Shown here: positions 48,991 to 59,006 of the stretch, one piece after another
How positions within the stretch are numbered: position 1 is the stretch's first letter
Layout: each line of letters begins with the position of its first letter
NCBI RefSeq assembly: GCF_040954835.1
Contig: NC_090711.1
Coordinates: forward strand, 16,921,001-16,985,000
Length of the DNA stretch: 64,000 nucleotides
Direction of reading: 5' to 3'
Source: Lepisosteus oculatus
Lineage: Eukaryota > Chordata > Actinopteri > Semionotiformes > Lepisosteidae
The notes under the pieces: generated by a model
What the model saw: only the letters and a program-made list of their open reading frames with translations
What the model was told of the DNA's origin: nothing
The model's database searches: none
Position numbers and translations under genes: made by a program

Positions 48991-49650
48991 ATGGATGTCA
49001 GGTTAAAACACCCTTTTTCATGCATTTTGTCTGGACCCTCGAATTGCGGTAAAAGTTATTTTATAAAACAGCTCTTGGAGAGCGGTGATACCGTTATGAC
49101 TCGTAAACCCGAAAACATAGTCTGGTGTTACAGCTGCTGGCAACCTCTATACGCTGAGTTGCTTGTGAAATTTCCATACATTCAGTTTATAGAAGGACTA
49201 CCGATGTCGTTTTTCGACGACCAGCTACTGCTGCCGGGTAGAGTAAATTTGATTATAGTTGATGATTTGATGGAGTCTGCGTGTGAAAATAATGAGATAG
49301 AAAAAGTTTTTACCAAATACGTACACCACCGAAACCTTAGCATCATGTATATCGTCCAAAATGTGTTTTGTCAAGGTCGGAAAAGTAGAACCATCGTGTT
49401 AAATACAAAGTACATGGTGCTGTTTAAAAACCCTAGAGATAAACTACAGATTACAACCCTGTCCCGGCAGATGTACCCCGGTAAAGCCAAATTTTTTATG
49501 GAAGTGTTCGATGACGCTACTAAAAAACCTTTCGGTTACTTGTTGGTGGATTTAAATGCTGACACCCCAGATGACTATCGCTTGCGAACTGGTCTTTTCC
49601 CCCCAGATGTACCCACGGCTTATGTATTTAAAAAATCTAAAAGTCGGTGA
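48991..49650 (+). CDS. Polinton genome-packaging ATPase (FtsK/HerA type)
   Basis: The 219-residue frame is uninterrupted. Walker A is GPSNCGKS at residues 16-23 and Walker B is NLIIVDDLM at about 88-96. The sensor-like VQNVFCQGRKSRTI stretch and FKNPRDKLQI follow, the usual order in Polinton/adenovirus IVa2-like and NCLDV A32-like packaging motors, which drive DNA into the capsid. The ATG at 48,991 fits the family start MDVRLKHPF. The upstream polB deletion stops just short of it. The downstream gene begins about 50 bp after its stop. Confidence 0.95.
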   Translation: MDVRLKHPFSCILSGPSNCGKSYFIKQLLESGDTVMTRKPENIVWCYSCWQPLYAELLVKFPYIQFIEGLPMSFFDDQLLLPGRVNLIIVDDLMESACENNEIEKVFTKYVHHRNLSIMYIVQNVFCQGRKSRTIVLNTKYMVLFKNPRDKLQITTLSRQMYPGKAKFFMEVFDDATKKPFGYLLVDLNADTPDDYRLRTGLFPPDVPTAYVFKKSKSR

Positions 49651-49697
49651 TCTCGCAACCACAGACTCAGTCGAAAAAACACGTTCGGGGCGTCTTC

Positions 49698-50000
49698 ATG
49701 TCTTCACACGTTCGGAGAAACCTGACTCCCAAGCAGCGGAAAGCTATTCTCTGCGGGGCTACAAATGATCTTGTACAGGCCATAGCTGAAATCGCCTTGA
49801 ATACCTTGAAAGGGAACATACCGTTATCTGCTAAGCAGTTTCGGACCCTGAAGAGAAAGCGTAAGCTTATAAAGACTTTGAGTCGAAAGGGTTTTTCTCT
49901 TAAAAGAAAGAGGCTCTTGGTGAACCAGTCCGGTGGTTTTATCGGGACCCTGTTGAGTATTGCAGTACCGCTGATTACGGGGCTTCTACAACGTCAATAA
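49698..50000 (+). CDS. Small basic Polinton protein with hydrophobic C-terminus
   Basis: From the ATG at 49,698 the frame has 100 residues. NLTPKQRKAIL and NDLVQAIAEIALNTLKGN are followed by a lysine/arginine-rich middle (LKRKRKLIKTLSRKG) and a glycine then hydrophobic tail (NQSGGFIGTLLSIAVPLITG). This layout is a recurrent small Polinton/adintovirus protein sometimes compared with adenovirus pX; a membrane-active or DNA-condensing role is inferred. An upstream GTG start would add 17 residues without family support. Its TAA overlaps the ATG of the next gene by one base (TAATG). Confidence 0.82.
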   Translation: MSSHVRRNLTPKQRKAILCGATNDLVQAIAEIALNTLKGNIPLSAKQFRTLKRKRKLIKTLSRKGFSLKRKRLLVNQSGGFIGTLLSIAVPLITGLLQRQ

Positions 50001-52427
50001 TGGAGCACGCTGAAAAAATGTACCTGGTACCTCAGAAACAGCTCGATCGACTCCGAGAGCGGTCTGGGTTCGAAAGCAATGTAAGAAAAATAACAACCCA
50101 TCGGCTGGATGATGAAATGCGTGACATTCTTCAGAACTCGCATCTGGCCGAATATGAAAAAGTGAAATTGTACAGCCAGGTGTTACAACGGTATTTGACA
50201 TTAGTACGCCAGGAGACTTCCGAAAAGGGGACTTTAACCGTTGTACTTCCGGAAAATGCACCCACCAAACTATCACCCACATTAGCACAACCGCCGTCAT
50301 CAAGCGACGCTGACTTAGGGTATATTTTGGACAGGGTGTCTCAGCGGTTCCGGAGAAATTGTCACGGACGTCCAAAGGGACTAACCGTGGGAAGCAGGAG
50401 AGCAGAAAAAGACCCATATGCGTAGCGGCGAGACGGGAAAAAGGCCCGGGCTCATTAGTGCAAAGAGTTCAGGAATGCCGTATAGAAACCTATGCCCTCA
50501 GGGAGCGGACGTGGGGCGCCCTGGTGCTAGGCGGGTCTCAGGACATCCGAACGTCAATGCTGAGCGAGGACAGAGTGCAAGACCCGGAAATATATAGCCC
50601 AAGGGAAAGAGAGGGACAGGAAGGACAGCAGACCGGAAACTAGGGACAGGACAGAGAAGGAGCGCCCTCTGGCTGCAGAGGGCGTGACAGTACCCCCCCC
50701 CTTCATGGGCGGCTCCCGACGCCCATACAAATAAATGAGCTGCACAGCACTGGGGGGAGGAAAAACCTCATTTAACTGAAAGGAAACCTCTGGGAATCCA
50801 CGGCTGAGAGCTACCCCTTCCTCCGGGGTATAAACCTTTATTGGGTGGAGGAAGGGGGGGTAGAGTAGAGCTCCGGAGACTTAAAACAAAAAAAGTACAC
50901 AAGCACAAACCCAACAGACAAAAACCTGGGAAAGACCAGGGAGACAAACAAGACAGATAGGAACCAAAAACAGGTAGGAACCACAGTTCCGAGACACAGA
51001 GAGCAGGGGGGACCAAAAAGGAGGGGAAACCAGGAAGAAAAAAAAATCAAAACAAACGGCAAAAAACAAGAAAAAAAAACACAAAAACCCCGGGGAAAAA
51101 TACCGCAGACTGGGCAAATGGCACGTTCACATTCTAACGCTGATATCGGAGTGGACAACCTGAGGAAAGCCAGACCGAAGTCCGCTCACAGACACAGATG
51201 CCCGGAGTGATATCCAGCGAAAAGAATGGAGGAACGGCGAATGGGCACGTTCACATACTAACGCTGATATCGGAGTGGACAACCTGAGGAAAGCCAGACC
51301 GAAGCCCGCTCACAGACACAGATGCCCGGAGTGATATCCAGCGAAAGGCATGGAGGAACGGCAGAAAGCTTACCATTCTATCACTGATATCGGAGAGAGC
51401 CAGACCAGGAAGAGCCAGGCACGAGAACCCGCTCCAGACACAGAAGCTCGGAGTGATATCCAGTAATAAGAATAGGCAAGCCAGCTCAACATTCAATCAC
51501 TGATATCGGAGTGATCTACCCGAGGAAAGCCAGGTACAGGACCCGCTCACAGGCACGGAAGATCGGAGTGATATTCAGTGATTAGAATAGAGGAACTGAA
51601 AAAAAAAAAACAGCCCAGAGAACAAGAAAAAAAAAACTGCGGCAAGACAAAAAAAAAACGCCGCTTGCGGGGTCAGTAGGTGGCTCAGCATTCTGTCACG
51701 GACGTCCAAAGGGACTAACCGTGGGGAGCAGGAGAGCAGAAAAAGACCTATATGCGTAGCGGCGAGACGGGAAAAAGGCCCGGGCTCATTAGTGCAAAGA
51801 GTTCAGGAATGCCGTATAGAAACCTATGCCCTCAGGGAGCGGACGTGGGGCGCCCTGGTGCTAGGCGGGTCTCAGGACATCCGAACGTCAATGCTGAGCG
51901 AGGACAGAGTGCAAGACCCGGAAATATATAGCCCAAGGGAAAGAGAGGGACAGGAAGGACAGCAGACCGGAAACTAGGGACAGGACAGAGAAGGAGCGCC
52001 CTCTGGCTGCAGAGGGCGTGACAGAAATGCCGAGATATTGTTAAAGACCATGGCCCGCAATGAACCATTAATAGCCTGGAATGAAAAGGGGGAATTTGTG
52101 TACAAGGGGGTACCCGTTGAGGGCTCTCACATGATTGATCTTGTCAGGGCTCTCACGCAGCAGCAAGCAGTTGCTGTCGGTAAGAAGCCAAAAGGTTGGG
52201 ATGTGTTCATGGAGGCTATGGCAGAAATCAACGTGCCGGGCACCTTGGTAGCCAACGCTGGTAACTGAGAGCTACTTGAAAAACTCAAGGCTGCCCCTCT
52301 GGGGTGTGCCGTGTCAGTCAAAACTTTAAAACAACCGGTAGAGTTGTCGCCGGTCGACCCAGTCTCTAAGATAACCGCTGAAAGGAGACGATCATTAATA
52401 CCTAGACCCCCATGGTTGTCTTTGTAA
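50000..52427 (+). pseudogene. Conserved Polinton protein gene (MYLVPQ type) split by an LTR element
   Basis: The first 120 codons run from the ATG at 50,000: KMYLVPQKQLDRLRER, DDEMRDILQNSHLAEYEKV and YSQVLQRYLTLV. The LTR element occupies 50,360-52,023. After the second GAAAT copy the frame continues exactly in phase with PLIAWNEKGEFVYKG and KPKGWDVFMEAM. Without the insert the gene has 253 codons including the final TAA at 52,425-52,427, and an in-frame TGA at 52,266-52,268 (codon 200). Proteins of this kind sit in the same place in many animal Polintons; its job is not established. The gene was already intact enough to keep phase when the LTR element arrived. Confidence 0.85.
50360..52023 (-). 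mobile_element. Non-autonomous LTR retrotransposon, copy 2, inside the Polinton
   Basis: LTRs at 50,360-50,689 and 51,694-52,023 are both 330 bp, with TGTCACG and CGTGACA ends. The target duplication is GAAAT (50,355-50,359 and 52,024-52,028). I noticed only a couple of differences between the LTRs, so this is a recent insertion. The 1-kb interior lacks gag and pol. It carries four repeat units with CTGATATCGGAG near 51,140, 51,265, 51,381 and 51,501. A C-run at 50,693-50,701 marks the minus-strand polypurine tract next to the 3' LTR. Confidence 0.93.
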
Positions 52428-52674
52428 CATTTTTTCTCTGGGTATGTGTGTTTGTGTTAAATGACTTGAAATGTATATTAAAAAGTGTGCGCAATATGGT
52501 TAAAAATGGCTTGGCTGTAACATGTATTAAAAAAAGCTTCAGCGCTATAACAGCGAATGTATAATAAAAATATTGTGTTGATTTTAGTTCATGTTTTGTG
52601 TTCTTTTTAAATAATAACCACACAGAAGTCGAAATGGTTCGATTTCATTTTTATTTTAGACGGTCGATTAACAT
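52428..52674. terminator. Convergent polyadenylation region between Polinton arms
   Basis: Plus-strand genes end at 52,427 and the minus-strand protease ends at 52,675. AATAAAAATA at about 52,563 can serve the plus arm. TTTTTATTTTAG near 52,650, read on the other strand as an AATAAA-type signal, can serve the minus arm. Confidence 0.5.
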
Positions 52675-53227
52675 TTATGATGTTTTAAATTGTCGTAAAC
52701 ACCCGCATAATTGAACATTCGGATTTTCAAAGGGCTTGAAAGGGTACAGGGGTCTCCGTCTCACACGACGTCGGTTTTTCAGAAACATTTCCACCAGGCG
52801 GTCATTCTGGATTGCATTCGTAGAATAAAGTCCTAAACTGTTTCTAAAAGATAAACCTTTACATCTGTGGTATAGGAAAAAGACGCAATGTAGACCGCAG
52901 GTCACTGCAAAAGAATCTTGCAATTGTCTGTTGTTGTAAAATATGGAGTTAGCATTTCTGTTTAAGAAATCAATAATGTTCTTGGGAAAGAAAGGCTTCA
53001 GGTGAAAATCCGTAGGAGTCGAAACATTCTGCGCCCTCGTCGTCGGGTAAGTAAATAGCCAGCCAGTGTTCACCGGGGCGGTCGTGTGGGTGAGTATTAA
53101 CTATTAAACACAACGGGCGCCTCGCCAGTCTCTCGCGTGGTAGGGCATCACTGGGGAACACGCCTAGAAAACTGTCTCGGGTGTAGCGGTCTCGGGTTAG
53201 AATGTCTTCCAGCTGTTTGGTGTTCAT
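52675..53227 (-). pseudogene. Polinton adenain-like cysteine protease
   Basis: This family cleaves capsid precursors. Starting at 53,227 (MNTKQLEDILTRD) the frame has HPHDRPGEHWLAIYL with the catalytic His, then CFDSYGF with the catalytic Asp/Asn-type position. A shift near 53,000 moves the rest to another frame: FFPKNIIDFLNRN, then DSFAVTCGLHCVFFLYHR with the catalytic Cys. Total length of about 180 residues fits the family. All three catalytic positions survive, so one shift is the main defect. Confidence 0.9.
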
Positions 53228-54399
53228 CTTTATGTACAGGTTGTGTGGCCTCCCGTGCTTTTTAGTAGGCTTGGCAAACGATTTTTAATTTTTTTAAAAA
53301 ATACATAAAAAATGAGATATAATGATGTGTTCCTGCTTAACTTAGACATTGCACGACTTTAAAACAAATAAAAACAGGTTTCGAGAGTTAAAAACCACTT
53401 TTTATGCGCGAAAAATGAGTGATTTTTCTTCCTCGTGATCAGCTCAGAATCTTTGTACGCTGTAAGGTTTTTACTTCTTAATTAAACGTTTAAAATACAG
53501 GTTTCGAAGAGAAAAAATCCCATTCTTTTCTCTTCCTGGTGTGTGAAACTGATCAGCAGGTCTTTTTTACCCAATCAGAGGCTCTGAAAATAGCGTACCA
53601 CCCACTGCACTCCGTCAGAGAGGGGCGCGGCACCGAGAGAGGGAGGAGGCGCGGAGTGCAGCAGTGCACCTGGAGTGCTTATGGCAGCGATCGCGTCTGC
53701 ATTTATAACTTAGTTTTTAAATTTAATCAAGCAATATGAACCATCTCTTTTTACTTTTGAGTCACTTAATTATCATTAAGCACAGCTTTCTCACCACTTA
53801 GACTACTTTTTGATACCATCCTTAGACAAAGCAGAAACTTCTTGTTCTGTCTAATGACATTACAAGTGGAAAGATTACAGATTTTAATCGTCTTTAATTT
53901 TGTTACGTTATACATTTTAGAAACGTACAAACATACAAACAGCACAAAACTATTCTCGATTGTATTTCTGAATGGTATGTTACACTTAGTTCACTGTTTT
54001 AAATACATCTAATTAAGAACGTTAGGTGTTAGCATAAACTATTAGCAATCAATATTAAATTTAGCACTGTAATAAGTTGTTGCACTTTCCCCCGCATCTT
54101 GTAAAAATATATTTTCATTGTTCAAATATACATTAAATCTGACTATCATATAATAAGTTAAATACAAAACTAAAGAAAAAATAGGGTTAAATATAATTCA
54201 TAATATTTTGCTAACAATTTTAACTGTTTATAAATAATAAATTGTAAACTAAAGAGTAGGATGGCACAGTTGTTAGTATGCTTTTTGTTTTGTTTTCTTT
54301 TTCATAAATACAACAGTAGTACCTGATGTCTCAGTGGCTTTCAAAATTAAATTATGCATGCAAACCTGTGAACTAGAAAGATAACTAAGATACCCATCC

Positions 54400-54745
54400 A
54401 TTTATAATGGTGGCAAAGTGGTTAGCATTGCTATCTTGGAGCACTGGGGTCCTAGGTTCAATTCCTGCCATCCTGTGTGTGTGGGGTTTGCATGTTCTCT
54501 CTGGGTTACATGGTTTTTCTCCATATGTGTGATATGACTCCCTCTCGCACTCCAAAACAAACTGGTAAGTTAATTGGTTTTATGAGAAAACTGGCCCTGG
54601 TGTGTGTGTGTGTTTGTGTCTGTCTGTCCTGTGATGGACTGGCGCTATGTCCAGGGTGTATTCTGCCTTGTGTCCGTTGCTTACTGAGATAGGCTCCAAA
54701 TCCTCTGTACTGGATAAAGAGATTAGAAATGGATGGAAGTAAAGG
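54400..54745 (+). mobile_element. tRNA-headed SINE
   Basis: Box-A-like TGGCAAAGTGGTTAGCA at 54,411-54,427 and box-B GGTTCAATTCC at about 54,456-54,466 are spaced as in a tRNA promoter. GGGTTTGCATGTTCTCTC and a final GAAATGGATGGA follow. Same family as 11,974-12,276. Confidence 0.75.
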
Positions 54746-55369
54746 CACTGTGTGGATGGAACTATACACAGTGTTAGAAACCCACTATGAAATGGCAGCA
54801 TCTCACTGAGAATAAAATATTTTATAGTGCTGGCTTAAGGAAACAGCCTTTCCACCTCTCTTGCACATCAGTATCCATACCTAGTTATTTAAACAAATTG
54901 CCTCTAATTATAAACATCTTAATATGCTGGCTCTGTGGATCCGCATCAGCTATGTTTGCCCATTCCTTCAATTCATGTGCATCCAACAAACAGTTCAATG
55001 CTAGCAACTACACAAAATCTAAAATACAATCCTCATTTCAGTATCTATGTAAACATACAGTCTGTTAACTTCATCATCTTCATCAAAAGTATGCCTAACC
55101 CCATTAGGAAGTGTTCTTGTTATCAGTGTATTCCTCAGCTATCCCAAAATTATCTTCTTCTTACCAACATCTCTAGTCTTTTATCCTGCAATAACTCAGC
55201 CAACACTTAAATCCCCAAAAGCTGCTTGTGTTAATTTCTTTAAATCACAAATATCATGTGTAAATACTGGCCATGTAATACTCTGCATTGTGGAATAATA
55301 GTTTATTTTAAAGGGAACTAGAGAAACTAAGAACTAGAGAAATCAAGAAAGGCTTTTTTTTCTAGAATT

Positions 55370-55630
55370 AATACATGCACATCCTGTTTTCTGGGGAAAT
55401 TAAATCCACACGGAGCAATCTTCAATATGTTCAGAATATGACAGCGAGAATCCTATCAGGGATGCATTACACCTGTTTTCAAGTCCTTGCATTGGTTACC
55501 TATCAGGTTTCGAGTCAACTTCAAAATCCTCATCCTCATTCAGTACCTACAATATATGGCTTATTATGTGTCTACTCCCCACCTTTGTCCGTCTGACTCT
55601 GGTCTTCTAGCTGTCCTCAAGAACGAGAAA
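55370..55630 (+). mobile_element. LINE C-terminal fragment (L2/CR1-like)
   Basis: One frame reads LQYVQNMTARILSG and LHWLPIRFRVNFKILI, the hallmark end of L2/CR1/Rex-type LINE proteins. Only the final part is present. It abuts the capsid gene. Confidence 0.75.
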
Positions 55631-55634
55631 GAGG

Positions 55635-56464
55635 TTTTCTTGGTTACACACACGGCTCCCTGCAGGCAGGCTGAAGACTTTCATCTGTACGCGGTCTATG
55701 GGGTATTTAGCGTTGGCCGTCAGGAGTGCTTCGGCGTCTCCCAGTCTGACCCCGGTTGACACTCTGACTCTTTTCACAAACAAAGATGCAGAGAGTATGC
55801 TCAGTTTGTGTTCTCTGGCGTTGTTCATTAAGCAGAAAGTATCTCTGTTGCGCGTGAGTTTTATTTTCAGGTCTACGCCATTCAGTAGTAGTTTGTCCTG
55901 AAAAAACAGGTCGGCGTGAATGTGACCCAGGAGCTCCAGTTTTCAGCTTTGCGTCGTGTATGATGCTCTTTTTCGGAACCCCTGATTGGGACCATCCAAA
56001 ATTGTGGACTCGTGTTCCCCGGCTGTGTCTTTGTAAAAGAGCCCTGTTGAATACTGCGTCTTCAGCGTCTCTTCACTGTAGTTCAGGACAGACTCTATAA
56101 AGGCTCTGTAAGGATAGCAGTTGTTGCTCTGGCTAATCAATCGGTCTCCTACGGTGATGTCAACCTGGCTGAAGATGGCAGCGATGGGGTAATTCACCAG
56201 GCTCACACGGGCTGCCGCATCAATGTCCCGACCGTCTGCTTCCGTTATTTTACAGGTCAAATAGAGCAGGGTGTTGTTTAAATCTAAATAATCTTCTCCG
56301 TTGCCTGCGACGTAGAACTCCAGAGGTGCGTTTTCCGTTAGGGCCGTGAGGGGTGGAACTTTGATGTAAAAGCTTTTCTCGACGCTTGTTTGGGTAGGCA
56401 CTAATTGAAATATGTCCAGCTCCGACTTGGCGCATTCTGCAGACCCGCTGTGAACAAAAGCCAT
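55635..56464 (-). pseudogene. Polinton major capsid protein, double jelly-roll, truncated
   Basis: From the ATG at 56,464 (MAFVHSGSAECAKSELDIFQ) the frame continues through ENAPLEFYVAGNGEDYLDL and FSQVDITVGDRLIS to YPYRAFIESVLNY, the first jelly-roll of the F54H12.2-like capsid family. A TGA at 55,943-55,945 (codon 174) is the only stop; the same frame goes on with HADLFFQDKLLLNGVDLKI and NRDTFCLM and ends about 55,635 at QENLF, where LINE sequence takes over. Roughly the final third is missing. The penton and pVI-like genes lie immediately upstream. Confidence 0.94.
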
Positions 56465-56466
56465 GT

Positions 56467-56928
56467 TTAAAATATGTCTCGTTGATTGCGGTGTGTCACG
56501 CCCTTCTTGGTCGTCCTGAAGCTTTTATGAGTTGCCTGTCTGCGCTTAGCCGTTCTTTTATCAGGTTTCAGCGGCCCCCGACAGTGAGATGATGATGTCT
56601 GTCTTTTTCTCTTGACACCCCTGCAGATGTATGCTAGACCCGAACATTCCTGCTGATGTGCAGCCACCTTAGGCATGACCGCGCTTGTAACGTTGCCGAC
56701 CACATCTTTGGCGATGTTTTTAGCTGCTGATGCCATGTGCGGCTTAGCTATTTCAAACCCGCGTTTCAGAAAAGGCACGGCTTTTCTAAATAGCGCTCTG
56801 AAAATACCCCCGATACCAGCGCCGTACTGAACCGGTAGCCCTGAAAATCCTGGTAATCCATAACCAGCCTGTTGTTTGTAGTAGTGCGTATACAGAGAAG
56901 GATCCCCGTAGCTCTTGATGACCGTCAT
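56467..56928 (-). CDS. Polinton pVI-like minor protein, intact
   Basis: The 153-residue frame is open. A tyrosine/glycine-rich N-terminus (YKQQAGYGLPGFSGLPV) is followed by an amphipathic GIGGIFRALFRKAVPFLKRG stretch, an alanine-rich helix and a basic tail (GVKRKRQTSS, KRTAKRRQATHK). This resembles the Polinton minor virion protein compared with adenovirus pVI (membrane lysis and DNA contact); function is inferred by family. Two bases separate it from the capsid ATG. Confidence 0.8.
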   Translation of the reverse strand: MTVIKSYGDPSLYTHYYKQQAGYGLPGFSGLPVQYGAGIGGIFRALFRKAVPFLKRGFEIAKPHMASAAKNIAKDVVGNVTSAVMPKVAAHQQECSGLAYICRGVKRKRQTSSSHCRGPLKPDKRTAKRRQATHKSFRTTKKGVTHRNQRDIF

Positions 56929-56932
56929 CCTT

Positions 56933-57670
56933 TTAGATGTTTGTCGCTTTCACAGGTCTAAAATGCAGCTTGACGATGACCTTTCCAAATGCAAATGACA
57001 CATGTTCGTTTTGATCCGTCTTTATTTCAATAGTGATGTTGTTAAAATGGTCGATGCTCACCGGCACATAATGGGGTTTGTCGTACAGTACTGTGACGAA
57101 ATCACCATCCACGCCTCTGAAGGGAACACAACGCAAAAGCAGTGTGTAGACGTCACCTATTAACTGGTGTTCTATGATATCGGTGTATATATACATGGTG
57201 TTAAATCCGCCAGTCATATCGACGGGGTGCGGAGATTTTACACCCGCAACACCCGAATTGAAACCCAACATCCTCTCCAGGCGGTTACGCACCTGCATAA
57301 CAAACCGTTTATCACTAACAACCCTTACCGACCGGCTAATGGGCTAATTAAGACTTACAGCCGTTAACTTGGATTTTTCCGCAGCCCGTTTCATTTCATG
57401 CATGAGCTGCTCGATGTTGCTGTAGTACCCTCTCGGTAAGGTACAGCTCCATATAGTCTTGAGCTCCTCGCTGACGAACAGAAAAACTTCGTCTTCATCA
57501 AAAGTGTTTAGTGTATGCGGATAGTGCAGCTCGACCAGGCCCACTTCCCAGCCCCCGTCCAGGTCAATCGCCTTTGCCAGATGCTCTGTGAAGCACGCGT
57601 TAGTGTTCTTTGGAAACATCTTTGAGGATGAATTACTGGCCAGCATCACATAGAAACCATTGGGGTTCAT
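56933..57670 (-). pseudogene. Polinton minor capsid (penton-like) protein
   Basis: From the ATG at 57,670: FYVMLASNSSSKMFPKNTN, FTEHLAKAIDLDGGWEVGL and ELHYPHTLNTF, the conserved first strands. A TAG at 57,344-57,346 (codon 109) is the only defect. The same frame continues to 56,933 with FNTMYIYTDIIEHQLIGD, LLRCVPFRG and the closing FGKVIVKLHFRPV. About 245 residues, the usual size for a single jelly-roll penton subunit that caps fivefold vertices. Confidence 0.92.
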
Positions 57671-57682
57671 TTTTCACCACCT

Positions 57683-58730
57683 CTATATGTCTCTGACCTC
57701 TGAAGCCTTTACCCAGCTATTGAATTTATCGCTCCAGCCGCGCCACTTTACCAAAAGCTGTTTGTTTTTGCCACGACCCCTGGCTGCTAAAATCGTTTGG
57801 ATGCGGTAGACGTTCTCAACATCTGGGTTTATCTTCTGTAGCTCTTCGGCATAGAAGGAGCCCTTAATGACGTCGCCTGCGTAGTCCTGCAGTTTGTAAT
57901 AGGGTCTCAGAGCCGCGGTCCGCTCTTTGACAATGAAAATTTCATCTGTGAAGGTCTGTTCATATCCCTTCTCAAACACTCCCTTTATTTTGGACACCCG
58001 CACGCGATCACCCACATTAAATGAAAACTTTGACGGTTTTCTCTTAAAGTGCTCGTCATAGACCATTCTCCACACCTCAAGGGAGTTGTCGGACGTAACA
58101 GAAGCCGGGGTTCGTTTAATAGTCGTGTGGTAACTATGGTTATAAGCGTAAATAAGATCTGAAAGGACGTCGATATATTGAAAGGTGTTTTTGTGTGTCA
58201 GGTACCTCCACATTTTTGTTTTAATAGTTCTGTTAAACCTCTCGACCACACTAGCCTTCACATCGCTGGCCGTAATGAAATGTTCAATATTCTCACGTTT
58301 GAGAAAATTTTGGAAGGTCCTGTTAAGAAATTCTTTACCCTCGTCCGTTTGTAGCTTTTTAGGAGCACGCCCCTCTTGCAGTATATTTCGGAAGGCGCCT
58401 GTCACGGCCCCTCCAGTCTTGGTTTTCAGCGGCACAGCCCAAGCGTATTTAGACAGCATGTCTATACACATTAAGATGTAACAGAAACCGTTGTTGAACT
58501 CATGGTGTTCTCTCATGTCTACCAAGTCGGCCTGCCACTGCCAGTCCATTTCGGACACCAGCGTCCTGTTTCTCTTAAAACGTAAGCTCGCCCAACCACT
58601 CGACCACCCGGCCGCGGCTGGCGCCGCTCACACCCCGGGATCTCGCGGCCCGCAACAGACTCCTCGCGCCCCCGTAACTACCCGATTTCCTAGGGTTATA
58701 ATAGAGCGCACTCAACCCCGCGGCAGACGT
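57683..58730 (-). pseudogene. Polinton rve integrase with chromodomain, N-terminus damaged
   Basis: The core is open from 58,558 to 57,683 (291 codons). DLVDM has the first catalytic Asp, TDEGKEFLNR the second and VERFNRTIKTKMW the Glu. FNVGDRVRVSK is the SH3-like part. A chromodomain ends the protein (VYRIQTIL, LLVKWRGWSDKFNSWVKASEV). The true start lies in the inverted repeat, but at 58,728-58,730 the ATG of the left copy is ACG. After VVEWLG the frame is lost through a deletion that removed the segment kept at the left end as SGQAAYTLHKPS. The core could still be made only from a GTG or another upstream start. Confidence 0.92.
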
Positions 58731-59006
58731 GGTCCCCTTCCAAACCAATACACACTTTCACACACCTAAAGCGAGGGATGCGCCGCCTTGGGGCTTTGGG
58801 ACCCTGAGGCGCCGGACCGACCGGCCGGGGGGAGGCGGGAGTTCCGACCCACACCATTGGCTCCTGAGGGGGCGGGACATGCACAAATAACAACACGCCA
58901 TTGGATGGCAAGGGAGTGGGACAACCAAACAACGCGGACGACCATTGGCTGGAAAAGGGGGACGTGGTACCTGTCAAAAGTTTGACGAAAGGTGTCGCTT
59001 TATACT
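58593..59006 (-). repeat. Polinton right terminal inverted repeat
   Basis: Complement of 42,026-42,439 with scattered differences (for example CACTCCC against CGCCCCC, and ACG for ATG at the integrase start). Confidence 0.95.

Larger units (their letters stand above)
53260..55630. mobile_element. Foreign repeat block inside the Polinton
   Basis: This stretch has none of the expected Polinton genes. Its left part (53,270-54,080) is an inverted relative of 5,600-5,860 and 7,320-7,720. The middle holds a tRNA-headed SINE and the right end a LINE fragment. It replaces the 3' half of the capsid gene and anything that lay between that and the protease, so insertion with deletion is inferred. Confidence 0.7.
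42026..59006. mobile_element. Polinton/Maverick (adintovirus-like) element
   Basis: The 16,981-bp element begins AGTATAAAGCG and ends CGCTTTATACT, with 414-bp terminal inverted repeats. It encodes the Polinton core set: protein-primed-type PolB (partial), FtsK/HerA-type packaging ATPase, adenain-type protease, double-jelly-roll major capsid, penton protein and rve integrase. Genes run inward from both ends and converge at about 52.5 kb. A clean 6-bp target duplication is missing: GCGCGT on the left and TTGCGT two bases beyond the right end are a possible diverged pair. At least five genes carry stops or shifts, so the copy is inactive. Confidence 0.96.

Noticed and set aside
54411..54466. tRNA gene
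   Set aside because: Box A and box B are present, but no acceptor-stem pairing is evident and the SINE body follows; it is a SINE head.
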